Below are positions 47,850-56,477 of a DNA stretch of 64,000 nt, in pieces. Origin of the DNA: an uncultured bacterium (GTDB taxonomy: Bacteria; Bacteroidota; Bacteroidia; Bacteroidales; Marinifilaceae); the NCBI GenBank assembly GCA_905216195.1, contig CAJMSX010000015.1, forward strand, positions 1-64,000. The letters run 5' to 3'. A program made the position numbers and the translations under genes. The notes below the pieces were generated by a model. The model saw only the letters and a program-made list of their open reading frames with translations, was not told where the DNA came from and did no database searches. The stretch's first letter is position 1. Each line of letters begins with the position of its first letter.

Positions 47850-49631
47850 TTAAATTTCCCGGGTCTTGTGTTTAAGCCACTCTGCTTCCTCGGGCGAAAG
47901 TAAAGGAGCCAATTTATCATAGACCGTACGGTGATACGTGTTCAGCCAGTGTTTTTCTTCTTCATTTAATAATTCAGGAAGAAGGGCAGAAGTATCGAAA
48001 TAACAAAGGGTTAAGGTTTCAAACCCGTACCATTCCCCGAATTCGTTCGTTTCAAGAGGAACGCAGACGATGATGTTTTCATGCCTTACTCCGTGTTGTC
48101 CTTCCCGGTACATACCGGGTTCGTCGGAGGTGACCATACCGGGAACGAGGGTCTGGTTCCTCCAGTTTTGCCGGATATCCTGGGGTCCCTCGTGTACGCA
48201 AAGGAAATGTCCGATTCCATGTCCGGTACCGTGCCCGTAATTCCGGAAATGGCTCCACAGGGGTTGTCGAGCCAGAATATCGATATTCGCCCCGGCCGTT
48301 CCTTTCGGGAATATGCATCTGTTCAAAGCGATCATTCCTTTGAGTACGAGTGTATAATCTTCTTTTTCCAGTTCAGTAAGCGGTCCGAGCGGAACCGTGC
48401 GGGTAATATCCGTGGTTCCGAACCAGTATTGTCCTCCCGAATCCACCAGGTAGAGGCCTTTGGGTTCGAGCAGGGTATCTTTACCGGGAACGGCCGAATA
48501 GTGAGGTAAAGCGGCATTCGGACCGTAAGCGGAAATGGTATGGAAACTGTCGGAAATATAATCGGGACTTTCGGCCCGGAAAGCCGAAAGCCGGTCTGCG
48601 GCCGCCGTTTCCGAAACGGGTTGTTTACCCAAGCTGTTTTCCAGCCAACAGAAGAAACGGACCATAGCCACTCCGTCCTGAATACAAGCTTTTTTAAACC
48701 CTTCGATTTCCACCGCATTCTTTACAGCTTTCTGCAAAACGACAGGAGAAGTTTGAGTGATCACTCTTCCCTGAGCTGAAAGCTTATTGTATACGGCATA
48801 GTTGAGGGTAGCGGTATCCGCACAAAACCGACTGTCTTTAGGCAATTCCTCTATAAACAAAAACAGATGATGATAGTCCCGGATTTCTATTCCGTTTTGT
48901 TCCAGTACCCGGGCCACCGCCGAGGGAATTTTTACCGGTTTGACAAACAACCAGGCTTTTTCTTTTCCCACCACCGCATAACTGATCGCTACCGGATTAT
49001 AAGAAACATCATGACACCTTATATTATACAGCCAGGCTATTTCAACCAGTGAGCTGAACACCATATAATCCTCATGGTTTTCTTCGAGGGAGCGGCGTAT
49101 CCCTGCAATTTTTTCCGCTGCCTCGATACCGGCATACTGAGTATCCAGCAAAAACACCGGATTTTCCGGCAGGGAGGGCCGGTCCAGCCAGATTTCTCCC
49201 AACAGGTCCGTTTTTTCCGCCACGCTTATGTTTTTAGGAGACAGACAACCTTTCAACCGTTCTACTTCACTCACACTCATACAAAAGCTGTCTATGCCGA
49301 CCCGGGCTTTTTCAGGCAAACAGGCCGCCAACCATTCCGGATAATCCACGGCATCGGGCACCCGGAGCTTGTGCATTTCAATTCCGGTTCCCGCCAACTC
49401 CTGGGCAGCTTGTATAAAATAACGGGTATCCGTCCACAAACCGGCTTGTTCGCGGGTAATTACAACGGTTCCGAAAGAACCGGTAAAACCGGAAATCCAG
49501 CGACGTTGCTGCCAGGCTTCAGGCAGGTATTCACTATTGTGAGGATCGGTTCCGGAAACGATGTAGGCATCCAGACCTTCCCGTTCCATAATGTCCCTCA
49601 ATGCAGAAAGTTTTTCATGTATAGTCATCAC
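47850..49631 (-). CDS. Xaa-Pro aminopeptidase (aminopeptidase P, M24B)
   Basis: 593 aa, the long form seen in Bacteroidetes and eukaryotic APP1 (three domains). It cleaves an N-terminal residue before Pro. Metal ligands of the C-terminal pita-bread domain: VDSGGQYWFGTTDITRTV (two Asp), GHGTGHGIGHFL (His), SDEPGMYREGQHGVRHENI (two Glu). The N-terminal creatinase-like domains have IVSGTDPHNSEYLPEAWQQRRWISGFTGS. Cytoplasmic, no signal. Alone; consensus promoter at 49654-49684. Confidence 0.95.
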   Translation of the reverse strand: MMTIHEKLSALRDIMEREGLDAYIVSGTDPHNSEYLPEAWQQRRWISGFTGSFGTVVITREQAGLWTDTRYFIQAAQELAGTGIEMHKLRVPDAVDYPEWLAACLPEKARVGIDSFCMSVSEVERLKGCLSPKNISVAEKTDLLGEIWLDRPSLPENPVFLLDTQYAGIEAAEKIAGIRRSLEENHEDYMVFSSLVEIAWLYNIRCHDVSYNPVAISYAVVGKEKAWLFVKPVKIPSAVARVLEQNGIEIRDYHHLFLFIEELPKDSRFCADTATLNYAVYNKLSAQGRVITQTSPVVLQKAVKNAVEIEGFKKACIQDGVAMVRFFCWLENSLGKQPVSETAAADRLSAFRAESPDYISDSFHTISAYGPNAALPHYSAVPGKDTLLEPKGLYLVDSGGQYWFGTTDITRTVPLGPLTELEKEDYTLVLKGMIALNRCIFPKGTAGANIDILARQPLWSHFRNYGHGTGHGIGHFLCVHEGPQDIRQNWRNQTLVPGMVTSDEPGMYREGQHGVRHENIIVCVPLETNEFGEWYGFETLTLCYFDTSALLPELLNEEEKHWLNTYHRTVYDKLAPLLSPEEAEWLKHKTREI

Positions 49632-49653
49632 GCGATCATTTAATTATTTTTTT

Positions 49654-49684
49654 CAAATATAAGAAGAAAACCCAAAATAACAAA
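49654..49684 (-). promoter_or_regulatory. Bacteroidetes-type promoter of the aminopeptidase P gene
   Basis: On the minus strand TTTG (49684-49681) is followed after 19 bp by TATATTTG (49661-49654), a full match to the consensus in both boxes. Predicted start near 49647, 16 nt before the ATG. Palindromic TTACA-NN-TGTAA boxes begin 23 bp upstream of it. Confidence 0.7.
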
Positions 49685-49706
49685 TGACAAAAATAAGGAG
49701 GACACT

Positions 49707-49803
49707 TTACAGGTGTAATAAGCCAAAAGAGAAAGAATAGCGATAAGAACAAAGTTACAACTGTAAAAAACAGTCCGTCCGGAAAAGAAATGTACACCTG
49801 TAA
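49707..49803. promoter_or_regulatory. Three palindromic boxes, TTACA-NN-TGTAA, left group
   Basis: TTACAGGTGTAA (49707-49718), TTACAACTGTAA (49755-49766) and GTACACCTGTAA (49792-49803, one mismatch) share the palindrome TTACA-NN-TGTAA with the group at 50154-50222. They lie above the aminopeptidase P promoter in the same intergenic gap. Likely binding sites of the adjacent XRE regulator, or of a protein of its kind. Confidence 0.55.
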
Positions 49804-50153
49804 AACTCTCCGAAAAGGAGAGAGGGAGAAAAGGTTAATTTTAATGTATAAAACATTTTAAACCAGCGTTTTAATTTTATATATCGAATGTGTTACTTGA
49901 AATAATCCGGGGCGAAAATGACTTCCGGAGGCCTAAAAAGGTAGAATAACTGTATTTAATATATAAAAATGTGTTTGAAAACCAGTAATATACGTCTATC
50001 AATTCATCTATAAGTTTATGTAGATATCCCTCTATTGAATGGTGGGAGTAATGTATTAGGCGTTGAAAATTAATAAGATATCCCATAAGCTCTCTCTAAC
50101 TGTTTATCCTTCAAACCTAACTTTTTTCGGGCGGATAATTTTTTGCTGGCGTA
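49804..50153. other. Gene-free AT-rich stretch between the two operator groups
   Basis: The 350 bp between the left and right box groups contain no convincing gene. A 69-codon minus-strand frame (49877-50086) has an ordinary-looking but unmatched sequence and no promoter; I do not call it. Confidence 0.45.
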
Positions 50154-50222
50154 TTACAAATGTAATATTTATTCATTACAAATGTAATTTGATTTTCTCC
50201 CGATTTTTGTTTACATTTGTAA
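50154..50222. promoter_or_regulatory. Three palindromic operators over the XRE-gene promoter
   Basis: TTACAAATGTAA (50154-50165), TTACAAATGTAA (50176-50187) and TTACATTTGTAA (50211-50222) are palindromes of the form TTACA-NN-TGTAA. The first two are centred 22 bp apart, two turns of the helix. The second abuts the -33 box and the third covers the -7 box of the promoter at 50188-50219, the arrangement expected for autorepression. Confidence 0.7.
50188..50219 (+). promoter_or_regulatory. Bacteroidetes-type promoter of the XRE regulator
   Basis: TTTG (50188-50191), a 20-bp spacer and TACATTTG (50212-50219) match the TTTG, 19-21 bp, TAnnTTTG consensus fully. Predicted start near 50226, about 55 nt before the ATG at 50281. 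Overlapped by two palindromic operators. Confidence 0.7.
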
Positions 50223-50280
50223 TGCTATTTGCAAACGAAAAAAGGGAATCTTTTCGGTAGTAAAGGAAGTTCAATTAAAT

Positions 50281-50715
50281 ATGCCGGCTATGGAAAGTCT
50301 GATGAAAGACCGCTTGAATGAAATTATCGAGAAAAAAAGGTTGACGGCGACTAAATTTGCCACCTTGATTGATGCCAATCCTTCGGCCATTTCTCACCTG
50401 TTAAAAGGGAGAAACAAACCGGGGTACGATTTACTGGTTAACATTGCCCGTGCCTTTCCCGACATCAGTATGGACTGGCTGTTGACCGGAAAAGGAAAGA
50501 TGTCGGTTCAGCAGGAGATTCCCGAACCAACTCCGATCGGTACTTTATTTGATGCAGCATATGGGAAACAAGAGGAAACGCCCCCGGAAGAAACGAAAGC
50601 TGCCGTTCCTTCCGAACCGACAGCCCGTTTTACCTCCGAAGATTCCGGTAAAAGCCTGAAAAGAATCATTCTTTTTTTCAGTGACGGTAGTTTTGAGGAT
50701 TACCGGAAAGACTGA
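50281..50715 (+). CDS. XRE-family helix-turn-helix regulator
   Basis: 144 aa. N-terminal HTH (about 5-65): RLNEIIEKKRLTATKFATLI, then DANPSAISHLLKGRNKPGYD and ISMDWLLTGKGKM, typical of small Bacteroides XRE/CI-like regulators. The C-terminal half is Pro/Glu-rich and probably unstructured, ending FFSDGSFEDYRKD. It may start at ATG 50281 or the second ATG three codons later. Two of three palindromic boxes cover its own promoter, so it is likely an autorepressor that also acts on the divergent aminopeptidase gene. Ends 3 bp before the convergent pyrD stop. Confidence 0.9.
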   Translation: MPAMESLMKDRLNEIIEKKRLTATKFATLIDANPSAISHLLKGRNKPGYDLLVNIARAFPDISMDWLLTGKGKMSVQQEIPEPTPIGTLFDAAYGKQEETPPEETKAAVPSEPTARFTSEDSGKSLKRIILFFSDGSFEDYRKD

Positions 50716-50718
50716 TTT

Positions 50719-51624
50719 TTAGATCAAACCGATGATGTCCCTGACGGATTTAAATCCGTTGTCATCCAAGTAGTCGTTGATCCCGCCGATGATTTTCAGG
50801 GTAACGGCCGGATCGATAAAATTAGCCGTGCCGATCTGTACGGCCGACGCTCCGGCCAATAAAAACTCGATCGCATCTTGGGCATTCATGATTCCGCCTA
50901 AGCCTACTACCGGTATTTTTACGGCTTTCGCCACCTGCCACACCATCCGAAGAGCCACCGGTTTGACACAAGGACCGCTCAACCCTCCGGTAACGGTACT
51001 CAATACCGGTTTCCGGCTGCGGATGTCGACGGCCATTCCCATTAACGTATTGATGAGGGAAACCGAATCGGCTCCTTCGGCCTCCGCCGTCAAAGCAATT
51101 TCCCGGATATCGGTTACATTGGGAGACAGTTTTACCATGAGATGCTTTCGATACACTTGACGTACGGCTTTCACGACCGAAGCGACGGAAGAACATCGGG
51201 TGCCGAAAGCCATACCGCCTTCTTTCACATTGGGACAGGAAATATTCAGTTCTATACCGGGAATATGTTCCAGGGCGTTTATCTTCTCAGCAGTAGCAAC
51301 GTAATCGGTAATAGTAGAACCGGAAACATTTACCAAAATCCGGGTGGGTACCGATGTTAAGGCCGGATAAATGTGTTCGACGAAATAGTCCACTCCCTTA
51401 TTTTGCAGACCGACGGCATTCAGCATGCCCGAGGGGGTCTCGGCCATTCTTGGATATGGATTTCCTTCCCGGGGGTGGAGGGTTGTCCCTTTTACAATAA
51501 AACCGCCCAATTGGGACAAGTCGAGAAAATCCTGAAATTCGACCCCGTATCCGAAAGTTCCGGAAGCTGTGAGTACCGGATTGATAAGGTCCAACCCGTT
51601 CAGATTTACATTTAAAACTGCCAT
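50719..51624 (-). CDS. pyrD: Dihydroorotate dehydrogenase, catalytic subunit (class 1B)
   Basis: 301 aa from the ATG at 51624; the frame opens earlier, inside pyrK, but homology begins at VLNVNLNGLDLINPVLTASG. FMN enzyme that makes orotate for pyrimidine synthesis. Motifs: TLHPREGNPYPRM, LNAVGLQNKG, ELNISCPNVKEGG with the class 1 catalytic Cys region, VKLSPNVTDI, GGLSGPCVKPVALRMV and VGLGGIMNAQDAIEFLLAGA. Works with PyrK, whose gene overlaps it by 13 bp. Confidence 0.96.
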   Translation of the reverse strand: MAVLNVNLNGLDLINPVLTASGTFGYGVEFQDFLDLSQLGGFIVKGTTLHPREGNPYPRMAETPSGMLNAVGLQNKGVDYFVEHIYPALTSVPTRILVNVSGSTITDYVATAEKINALEHIPGIELNISCPNVKEGGMAFGTRCSSVASVVKAVRQVYRKHLMVKLSPNVTDIREIALTAEAEGADSVSLINTLMGMAVDIRSRKPVLSTVTGGLSGPCVKPVALRMVWQVAKAVKIPVVGLGGIMNAQDAIEFLLAGASAVQIGTANFIDPAVTLKIIGGINDYLDDNGFKSVRDIIGLI

Positions 51625-52376
51625 TTCAAATCTTTTATATTCATAACTGGTCCTTCGGTGCACACACATTTGTGTCCTGCCTGGGTCTCGGTCACGCAAC
51701 ACAAGCAGGCTCCGATGCCGCAGGCCATCATATTTTCTAACGAAACTTCACAATCGATGCGATGAGTATAAGCATACCGTGCAACTGCTTTCATCATGGG
51801 CTCCGGTCCGCAGCAGAAAATCCGATCGAATTTTTGCCGGAGGAGGGAATGATCCGTCGGATAGCCTTTTTCTCCGTAGGTTCCGTCTTCCGTCGTATAA
51901 TATAGATCGGCATAGGTTCCGAAACTCTCTTTTAAAACGATATCAGTTGCTGAACGGACTCCGATCAACAGCGTCGGTTTTACTCCTTGTTTTACCATTT
52001 CCCTGGAGAGATGGAGCATGGGGGCGATTCCGACTCCGCCGCCTACCAACAGACAGCGTTCCGAGGGAGCAGGTATGGAAAAACCTTTCCCCAGGGGTAA
52101 AACGATATTCAGCCGGTCTCCGGCTTTCAATCCGGACAATTCCGCTGTCCCTGCTCCGGCGATTTTGATTAATAAATACAGCAATCCCCGTTCCGGATCG
52201 ACATCGTGAACGGAGATAGGACGACGCAGAAAGGTGGAGGGAGAATGTTCCACCTTTACATTTACGAATTGCCCCGGCCGGATTTCAGGCAGGTCTTTCG
52301 CACATAAGGTCAAGAGAAACATATCCCGGTTCAACCGCCGGTTTTCCCTCAGGGTAAATTCCATTATTTTTTTCAT
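51612..52376 (-). CDS. pyrK: Dihydroorotate dehydrogenase electron transfer subunit
   Basis: 254 aa (ATG at 52376; a second ATG four codons later is possible). FAD and [2Fe-2S] protein that passes electrons from PyrD to NAD+. FAD motif FLRRPISVHDVD, NAD-binding GGGVGIAPMLHL and the cluster Cys in CGIGACLCCVTETQAGHKCVC. Begins one base after the uvrA stop and overlaps pyrD, so the three genes form one transcript. Confidence 0.94.
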   Translation of the reverse strand: MKKIMEFTLRENRRLNRDMFLLTLCAKDLPEIRPGQFVNVKVEHSPSTFLRRPISVHDVDPERGLLYLLIKIAGAGTAELSGLKAGDRLNIVLPLGKGFSIPAPSERCLLVGGGVGIAPMLHLSREMVKQGVKPTLLIGVRSATDIVLKESFGTYADLYYTTEDGTYGEKGYPTDHSLLRQKFDRIFCCGPEPMMKAVARYAYTHRIDCEVSLENMMACGIGACLCCVTETQAGHKCVCTEGPVMNIKDLKWQF

Positions 52377-52377
52377 A

Positions 52378-55149
52378 TCAGTTTTCAGCTAATTTCTCTT
52401 TCAAATATTTTCCTGTATGGGATTCATTGCACGCCATTAATTCTTCAGGAGTACCTTCGAATACGATATTTCCTCCTTCTTTTCCTCCCTCAGGTCCTAA
52501 ATCGATCACAAAATCCGCACACTTGATCACATCCAGGTTGTGTTCGATAATGAGTACGGAATGTCCTCTTTCAATCAGGGCATTCAGGGAATCCATCAGC
52601 TTATGTATATCGTGGAAATGAAGTCCGGTAGTAGGTTCGTCGAACACAAACAAAGTAGGCTCGGCATTTTCCCGGCTCAGGTGGTAGGCCAGCTTTACCC
52701 GTTGGCTTTCACCCCCGCTCAAGGTGCTGGAGGACTGGCCCAATTTGATATAACCCAACCCCACATCCACCAGTTTTTGCAGTTTCTCCACAATGTTTTT
52801 TTCGCTGTGGGAGGTTCCGGAGGAGAAGAATTCCACCGCCTGATTGACGGTCATTTCCAGGATATCGTATATGTTTTTCTCTTTGTATTTTACTTCCAGA
52901 ACATCTTCTTTAAACCGTTTGCCCTTACAGTGTTCGCATTCCAGAAAGACATCGGCCATAAACTGCATCTCGATTTTGATAATACCTTCCCCCTGGCATT
53001 CTTCACATCTCCCTCCGGGTACATTGAAAGAAAAGTGGGAAGGTTTAAACCCTTGTATTTTTGCCGATTTTTCGTCGGCAAAGATTTTCCGGATATCATC
53101 CCAGGCCTTGATATAGGTGACCGGATTGGAACGGGTAGATTTGCCGATCGGATTCTGATCGATAAATTCCACGCCGGCAATGGATTTCAAATCCCCCGAT
53201 AATTTGTCGTAACTTCCCGTACGATCGGAATAATCCCCGTAATATTTTTTGAGAGCGGGGACGAGGATGGATTTAATCAACGTACTTTTACCGGAACCGC
53301 TGACGCCGGTTACTGCCGTCATAATCCCGAGGGGAATGCGGACCGTTATATTTTTCAAATTATTTTCCGTAGCTCCCGAAACTACGATTTCCCGGGACCA
53401 TTTGCGTCTTTGGGAAGGCAGTTCGATCTTTTTTGATCCGAATAAATAAGCTGCCGTCAGGGTATCGGCCGTTCGTAATTTTTTCAGGTCGCCCTGAAAA
53501 ATCACCTCTCCGCCCAAACGACCGGCCAGGGGACCGATATCGATGATTTCATCGGCTGCGCGGATGATGTCTTCATCGTGTTCTACGACTACCACTGTAT
53601 TTCCCAGGTCCCGTAATCGCTTTAACACCCGGATCAACTGAGCGGTATCCCGGGAATGCAACCCGATACTGGGTTCATCCAGAATATACAGGGAACCGAC
53701 CAGAGCCGATCCCAGGGAAGTAGCGAGATTGATTCGCTGGGATTCCCCCCCGGATAAAGTGGAGGAGAGCCGGTTCAGGGTAAGATAGCCCAGACCTACC
53801 TCCATTAAAAATTCCAGCCGGTTGCGGATATCGGGTAAAATTCTTTCCGCCACCTGCGTTTGGTATTCGTCCAAGACCAAAGTATTGAAAAAATCCTTCA
53901 ATTCACTCACCGGCATTTCCACCAATTCCGCAATGGACTTTCCGCCTACTTTTACGTAACCGGCTTCTTTTTTCAAGCGGGTTCCCTGACATTGCGGACA
54001 TTTTGTTTTCCCGGTATACCGTGCAATCATTACCCGGTTTTGTATTTTGTATTTTTTAGATTCCAGGTGAGCGAAGAAATCGTAAATTCCGGAAAAGTAC
54101 CGGCAGCCGTTCCACAATATTTTCTTTTCTTCTTCTTTCAGTTCGTAATAGGGGGTATGCACCGGAAAATTGACGTGATGGGCCTGACGAATCAGCTGTT
54201 GTTTCCATTCGCTCATCACTTCTCCCCGCCAGCACATAACAGCGTCTTCATAAATACTCAAGGCTTTGTTAGGAACCACCAGGTCTTCGTCTATGCCTAA
54301 GATTCTGCCGTATCCTTCACATTTCGGACAGGCACCGATGGGGGAATTGAAACTGAACATATTGACGGAAGGCACCTGAAAACTCATTCCATCCGCTTCG
54401 AAACGATTGGAAAAAGGGCGGATTTTCCCGTCTATTTCAATCATACATTCTCCTTTTCCTTCATATAAAGCCGTTTCCACCGATTCTGAAATCCGGGAAA
54501 CCGTATCTTTCCCCTCCTGGATGGAAATCCGGTCCACCACCAGATAAAGAGCTTTACCGGGGTCTATTTCTCTTTTTTGACGGAGAATATCGTCTATGCG
54601 TAAAAACTGATCTTCGTATTTGACCCGGGTAAAGCCCTGGCTCAGCAACAATTCGAGCGTTTCGGCCGAATGCAGTTTTTCCGGTCTGGCCATGATGATG
54701 ACATTTTTTCCGGTATTTCCCTCCAGAATATACCGGCAGATATCGTCCACATTATCCCGTTTCACTTCCTGACCGGAGACAGGCGAGTAGGTACGTCCGG
54801 CCCGGGCATACAACAACTTGATGAAATCGTAGATTTCAGTAGAAGTTCCTACAGTAGAACGGGGATTCGACGTATTCACTTTCTGTTCGATAGCTACGGC
54901 CGGAGGAATACCTTTGATGTAATCGCATTCCGGTTTATTCAACCTGCCTAAAAATTGTCTGGCATAGGACGATAAACTTTCCACATATCTCCTTTGGCCT
55001 TCCGCATACAGCGTATCGAACGCCAAAGAAGATTTTCCGCTTCCCGACACTCCCGTAATCACAATCAACCGGTTCAATCCGATTTTCAGATCGATATTTT
55101 TCAGATTGTGAACCCGTACACCCTTCAAATCTATATATTGTTTTCCCAT
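52378..55149 (-). CDS. uvrA: Excinuclease ABC subunit A
   Basis: 923 aa, damage-sensing ATPase of nucleotide excision repair. Two ABC modules: Walker A GVSGSGKSSLAFDTL near 32 and GVSGSGKSTLIKS in the second half; signatures LSGGESQRINLA and LSGGESQRVKLA; Zn fingers CPKCEGYG/CPQCQGTRL and CEECQGEG/CEHCKGKRF. Full length. Its start lies 47 bp downstream of a strong hairpin ending the ribosomal protein operon. Confidence 0.97.
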   Translation of the reverse strand: MGKQYIDLKGVRVHNLKNIDLKIGLNRLIVITGVSGSGKSSLAFDTLYAEGQRRYVESLSSYARQFLGRLNKPECDYIKGIPPAVAIEQKVNTSNPRSTVGTSTEIYDFIKLLYARAGRTYSPVSGQEVKRDNVDDICRYILEGNTGKNVIIMARPEKLHSAETLELLLSQGFTRVKYEDQFLRIDDILRQKREIDPGKALYLVVDRISIQEGKDTVSRISESVETALYEGKGECMIEIDGKIRPFSNRFEADGMSFQVPSVNMFSFNSPIGACPKCEGYGRILGIDEDLVVPNKALSIYEDAVMCWRGEVMSEWKQQLIRQAHHVNFPVHTPYYELKEEEKKILWNGCRYFSGIYDFFAHLESKKYKIQNRVMIARYTGKTKCPQCQGTRLKKEAGYVKVGGKSIAELVEMPVSELKDFFNTLVLDEYQTQVAERILPDIRNRLEFLMEVGLGYLTLNRLSSTLSGGESQRINLATSLGSALVGSLYILDEPSIGLHSRDTAQLIRVLKRLRDLGNTVVVVEHDEDIIRAADEIIDIGPLAGRLGGEVIFQGDLKKLRTADTLTAAYLFGSKKIELPSQRRKWSREIVVSGATENNLKNITVRIPLGIMTAVTGVSGSGKSTLIKSILVPALKKYYGDYSDRTGSYDKLSGDLKSIAGVEFIDQNPIGKSTRSNPVTYIKAWDDIRKIFADEKSAKIQGFKPSHFSFNVPGGRCEECQGEGIIKIEMQFMADVFLECEHCKGKRFKEDVLEVKYKEKNIYDILEMTVNQAVEFFSSGTSHSEKNIVEKLQKLVDVGLGYIKLGQSSSTLSGGESQRVKLAYHLSRENAEPTLFVFDEPTTGLHFHDIHKLMDSLNALIERGHSVLIIEHNLDVIKCADFVIDLGPEGGKEGGNIVFEGTPEELMACNESHTGKYLKEKLAEN

Positions 55150-55159
55150 TTTCTGATTA

Positions 55160-55177
55160 ATTACCTACAAAGGTAAT
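55160..55177 (-). promoter_or_regulatory. Palindrome and -7 element upstream of uvrA
   Basis: ATTACCT-ACAA-AGGTAAT has perfect 7-bp arms. Read on the minus strand it contains TACCTTTG (55175-55168), a perfect -7 element of the Bacteroidetes type, about 18 bp above the uvrA ATG. No -33 TTG is seen. The symmetry could be an operator, perhaps for a damage-response repressor, but there is only one copy. Confidence 0.4.
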
Positions 55178-55192
55178 GAAAAAAGACAATAA

Positions 55193-55216
55193 AAAAGCAC
55201 CCCGAAGGAGTGCTTT
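55193..55216 (-). terminator. Terminator of the rpsF-rpsR-rplI operon
   Basis: AAAAGCACCCC and GGAGTGCTTTT form a stem of ten pairs with one mismatch around the loop GAA. A-run on the left gives the T-run on the minus strand. It lies 57 bp beyond the rplI stop. Confidence 0.75.
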
Positions 55217-55272
55217 TCGCGTTTGGAATATGTTTGGAAATACGTTTAAGTCTTATTAATGACTCTTGTTAA

Positions 55273-55713
55273 TTATTCGGAAACCACTTCGAATTCCACA
55301 TTCACTTTCACATCTCTGTGAAGTTTGATGACTGCGGTATAGGTTCCCACTTCTTTAATATCTTTCAGCATGATTTTCTTGCGGTCGATATCGAATCCCT
55401 GGGCTTGCAGGCTTTCGGAAATCATGATACTGTTTACGGACCCGAAAATCTTTCCGGTGCTACTGGTCTTGGCACCGATGGTCAGTTTCACGCTTTCGAG
55501 CTTAGCGGCCAGTTCCTGAGCTTCTTCTCTCAGTTTGGCTTCCTTGTGAGCTCTTTGTTTCGTATTCTCGGCAACGATTTTTTTAGCCGATTCGGTGGCA
55601 AGGATAGCATATCCCTGAGGGATAAGGTAATTCCGTCCGTAACCCGGTTTTACGTTGATTACGTCGTCCTTATGGCCTAAGTTCGCTATATCTGTCAATA
55701 ATATAATCTGCAT
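55273..55713 (-). CDS. rplI: 50S ribosomal protein bL9
   Basis: 146 aa, normal for bL9. N-terminal domain IILLTDIANLGHKDDVINVKPGYGRNYLIPQGYA is the family signature; a long helix (HKEAKLREEAQELAAKLESV) joins it to the C-terminal domain (GKIFGSVNSIMISESLQAQG). Third gene of rpsF-rpsR-rplI. Confidence 0.97.
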   Translation of the reverse strand: MQIILLTDIANLGHKDDVINVKPGYGRNYLIPQGYAILATESAKKIVAENTKQRAHKEAKLREEAQELAAKLESVKLTIGAKTSSTGKIFGSVNSIMISESLQAQGFDIDRKKIMLKDIKEVGTYTAVIKLHRDVKVNVEFEVVSE

Positions 55714-55732
55714 TTTGTCCTCCTTCCTTAAA

Positions 55733-56002
55733 TTATTTCATCAAATCGGTTACGTAGGGCAGTAGGGCCAAATGTCTGGCTCTTTTCACCGCTGTGGCCA
55801 CTTTTCTCTGATATTTCAAAGAAGTACCGGTGATTCTTCTGGGAAGGATTTTTCCTTGTTCGTTCAGGAATTTCTTCAGGAATTCCGGGTCTTTGTAATC
55901 GATGAATCTGATTCTGCTTTTTAAGAATCTACAGTATTTTTTCTTTTTGATCTCAACGGATGGCGGGGTCAAATATCTGATTTCACTTTCGTTCTGTGCC
56001 AT
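55733..56002 (-). CDS. rpsR: 30S ribosomal protein bS18
   Basis: 89 aa. Signatures KKYCRFLKSRIRFIDYKDPEFLKKFLNEQGKILPRRITGTSLKYQRKVATAVKRARHLAL, shown here as the stretches CRFLKSRIRFIDYKDPEFL and RRITGTSLKYQRKVATAVKR. Binds bS6 in the platform of the small subunit. Lies 3 bp after rpsF. Confidence 0.97.
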   Translation of the reverse strand: MAQNESEIRYLTPPSVEIKKKKYCRFLKSRIRFIDYKDPEFLKKFLNEQGKILPRRITGTSLKYQRKVATAVKRARHLALLPYVTDLMK

Positions 56003-56005
56003 GGC

Positions 56006-56353
56006 TTATTTCTCCTCCTTTTTTTCGTTTTTACTTCTTCTCTTTAAAGCATACTCATACGCATACTTGTCCAATCTGAATGTCAGAAAACGGATCACTC
56101 TTTCATCGCGTCTGTAAGCTGTTTCCAACTTGTCGATCAAAGCACCTTCTGCCTCGAATTGCAGTAAATGGTAAAATCCGGTAGTTTTTTTCTGGATCGG
56201 ATAAGCCAGCTTGCGAAGGCCCCATGCCTCCTCGTGTTCAATGCTGCCGCCATTTTCCGTAATGGTGCTCTTGAACTTTTCTACCGCTTCCTTTATCTGG
56301 GCTTCAGATAAAACGGGAGTTGTAATGAAAACGGTCTCGTAATGATTCAACAT
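56006..56353 (-). CDS. rpsF: 30S ribosomal protein bS6
   Basis: 115 aa from the ATG at 56353; 17 extra upstream codons are open, but the protein starts at LNHYETVFITTPVLSE. Signatures WGLRKLAYPIQKKTTGFYHLLQFEAEG and ERVIRFLTFRLDKYAYEYA, in part shown as AYPIQKKTTGFY. First gene of the rpsF-rpsR-rplI operon. Confidence 0.96.
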   Translation of the reverse strand: MLNHYETVFITTPVLSEAQIKEAVEKFKSTITENGGSIEHEEAWGLRKLAYPIQKKTTGFYHLLQFEAEGALIDKLETAYRRDERVIRFLTFRLDKYAYEYALKRRSKNEKKEEK

Positions 56354-56392
56354 AATTAACTGATTATTAGTATAAAAATAATTTATCGGGCC

Positions 56393-56423
56393 CAAAGATA
56401 GCACATTCCCCCGAAACTACCAA
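56393..56423 (-). promoter_or_regulatory. Promoter of the rpsF-rpsR-rplI operon
   Basis: On the minus strand TTG (56423-56421) is followed after 20 bp by TATCTTTG (56400-56393), matching the Bacteroidetes consensus. Predicted start near 56386, about 33 nt before the rpsF ATG; the short leader leaves little room for an S6:S18 autoregulatory RNA, and I see none. Confidence 0.6.
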
Positions 56424-56477
56424 GAAAATCACCCGTTAATCTGTTCCTATCCCTCCGGATTCGGAGACCGGGCTTAT

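Noticed and set aside
49877..50086. 69-codon minus-strand frame in the XRE/aminopeptidase gap
   Set aside because: Its composition reflects AT-rich DNA, it has no promoter and no recognised pattern, and it occupies space between two operator groups.
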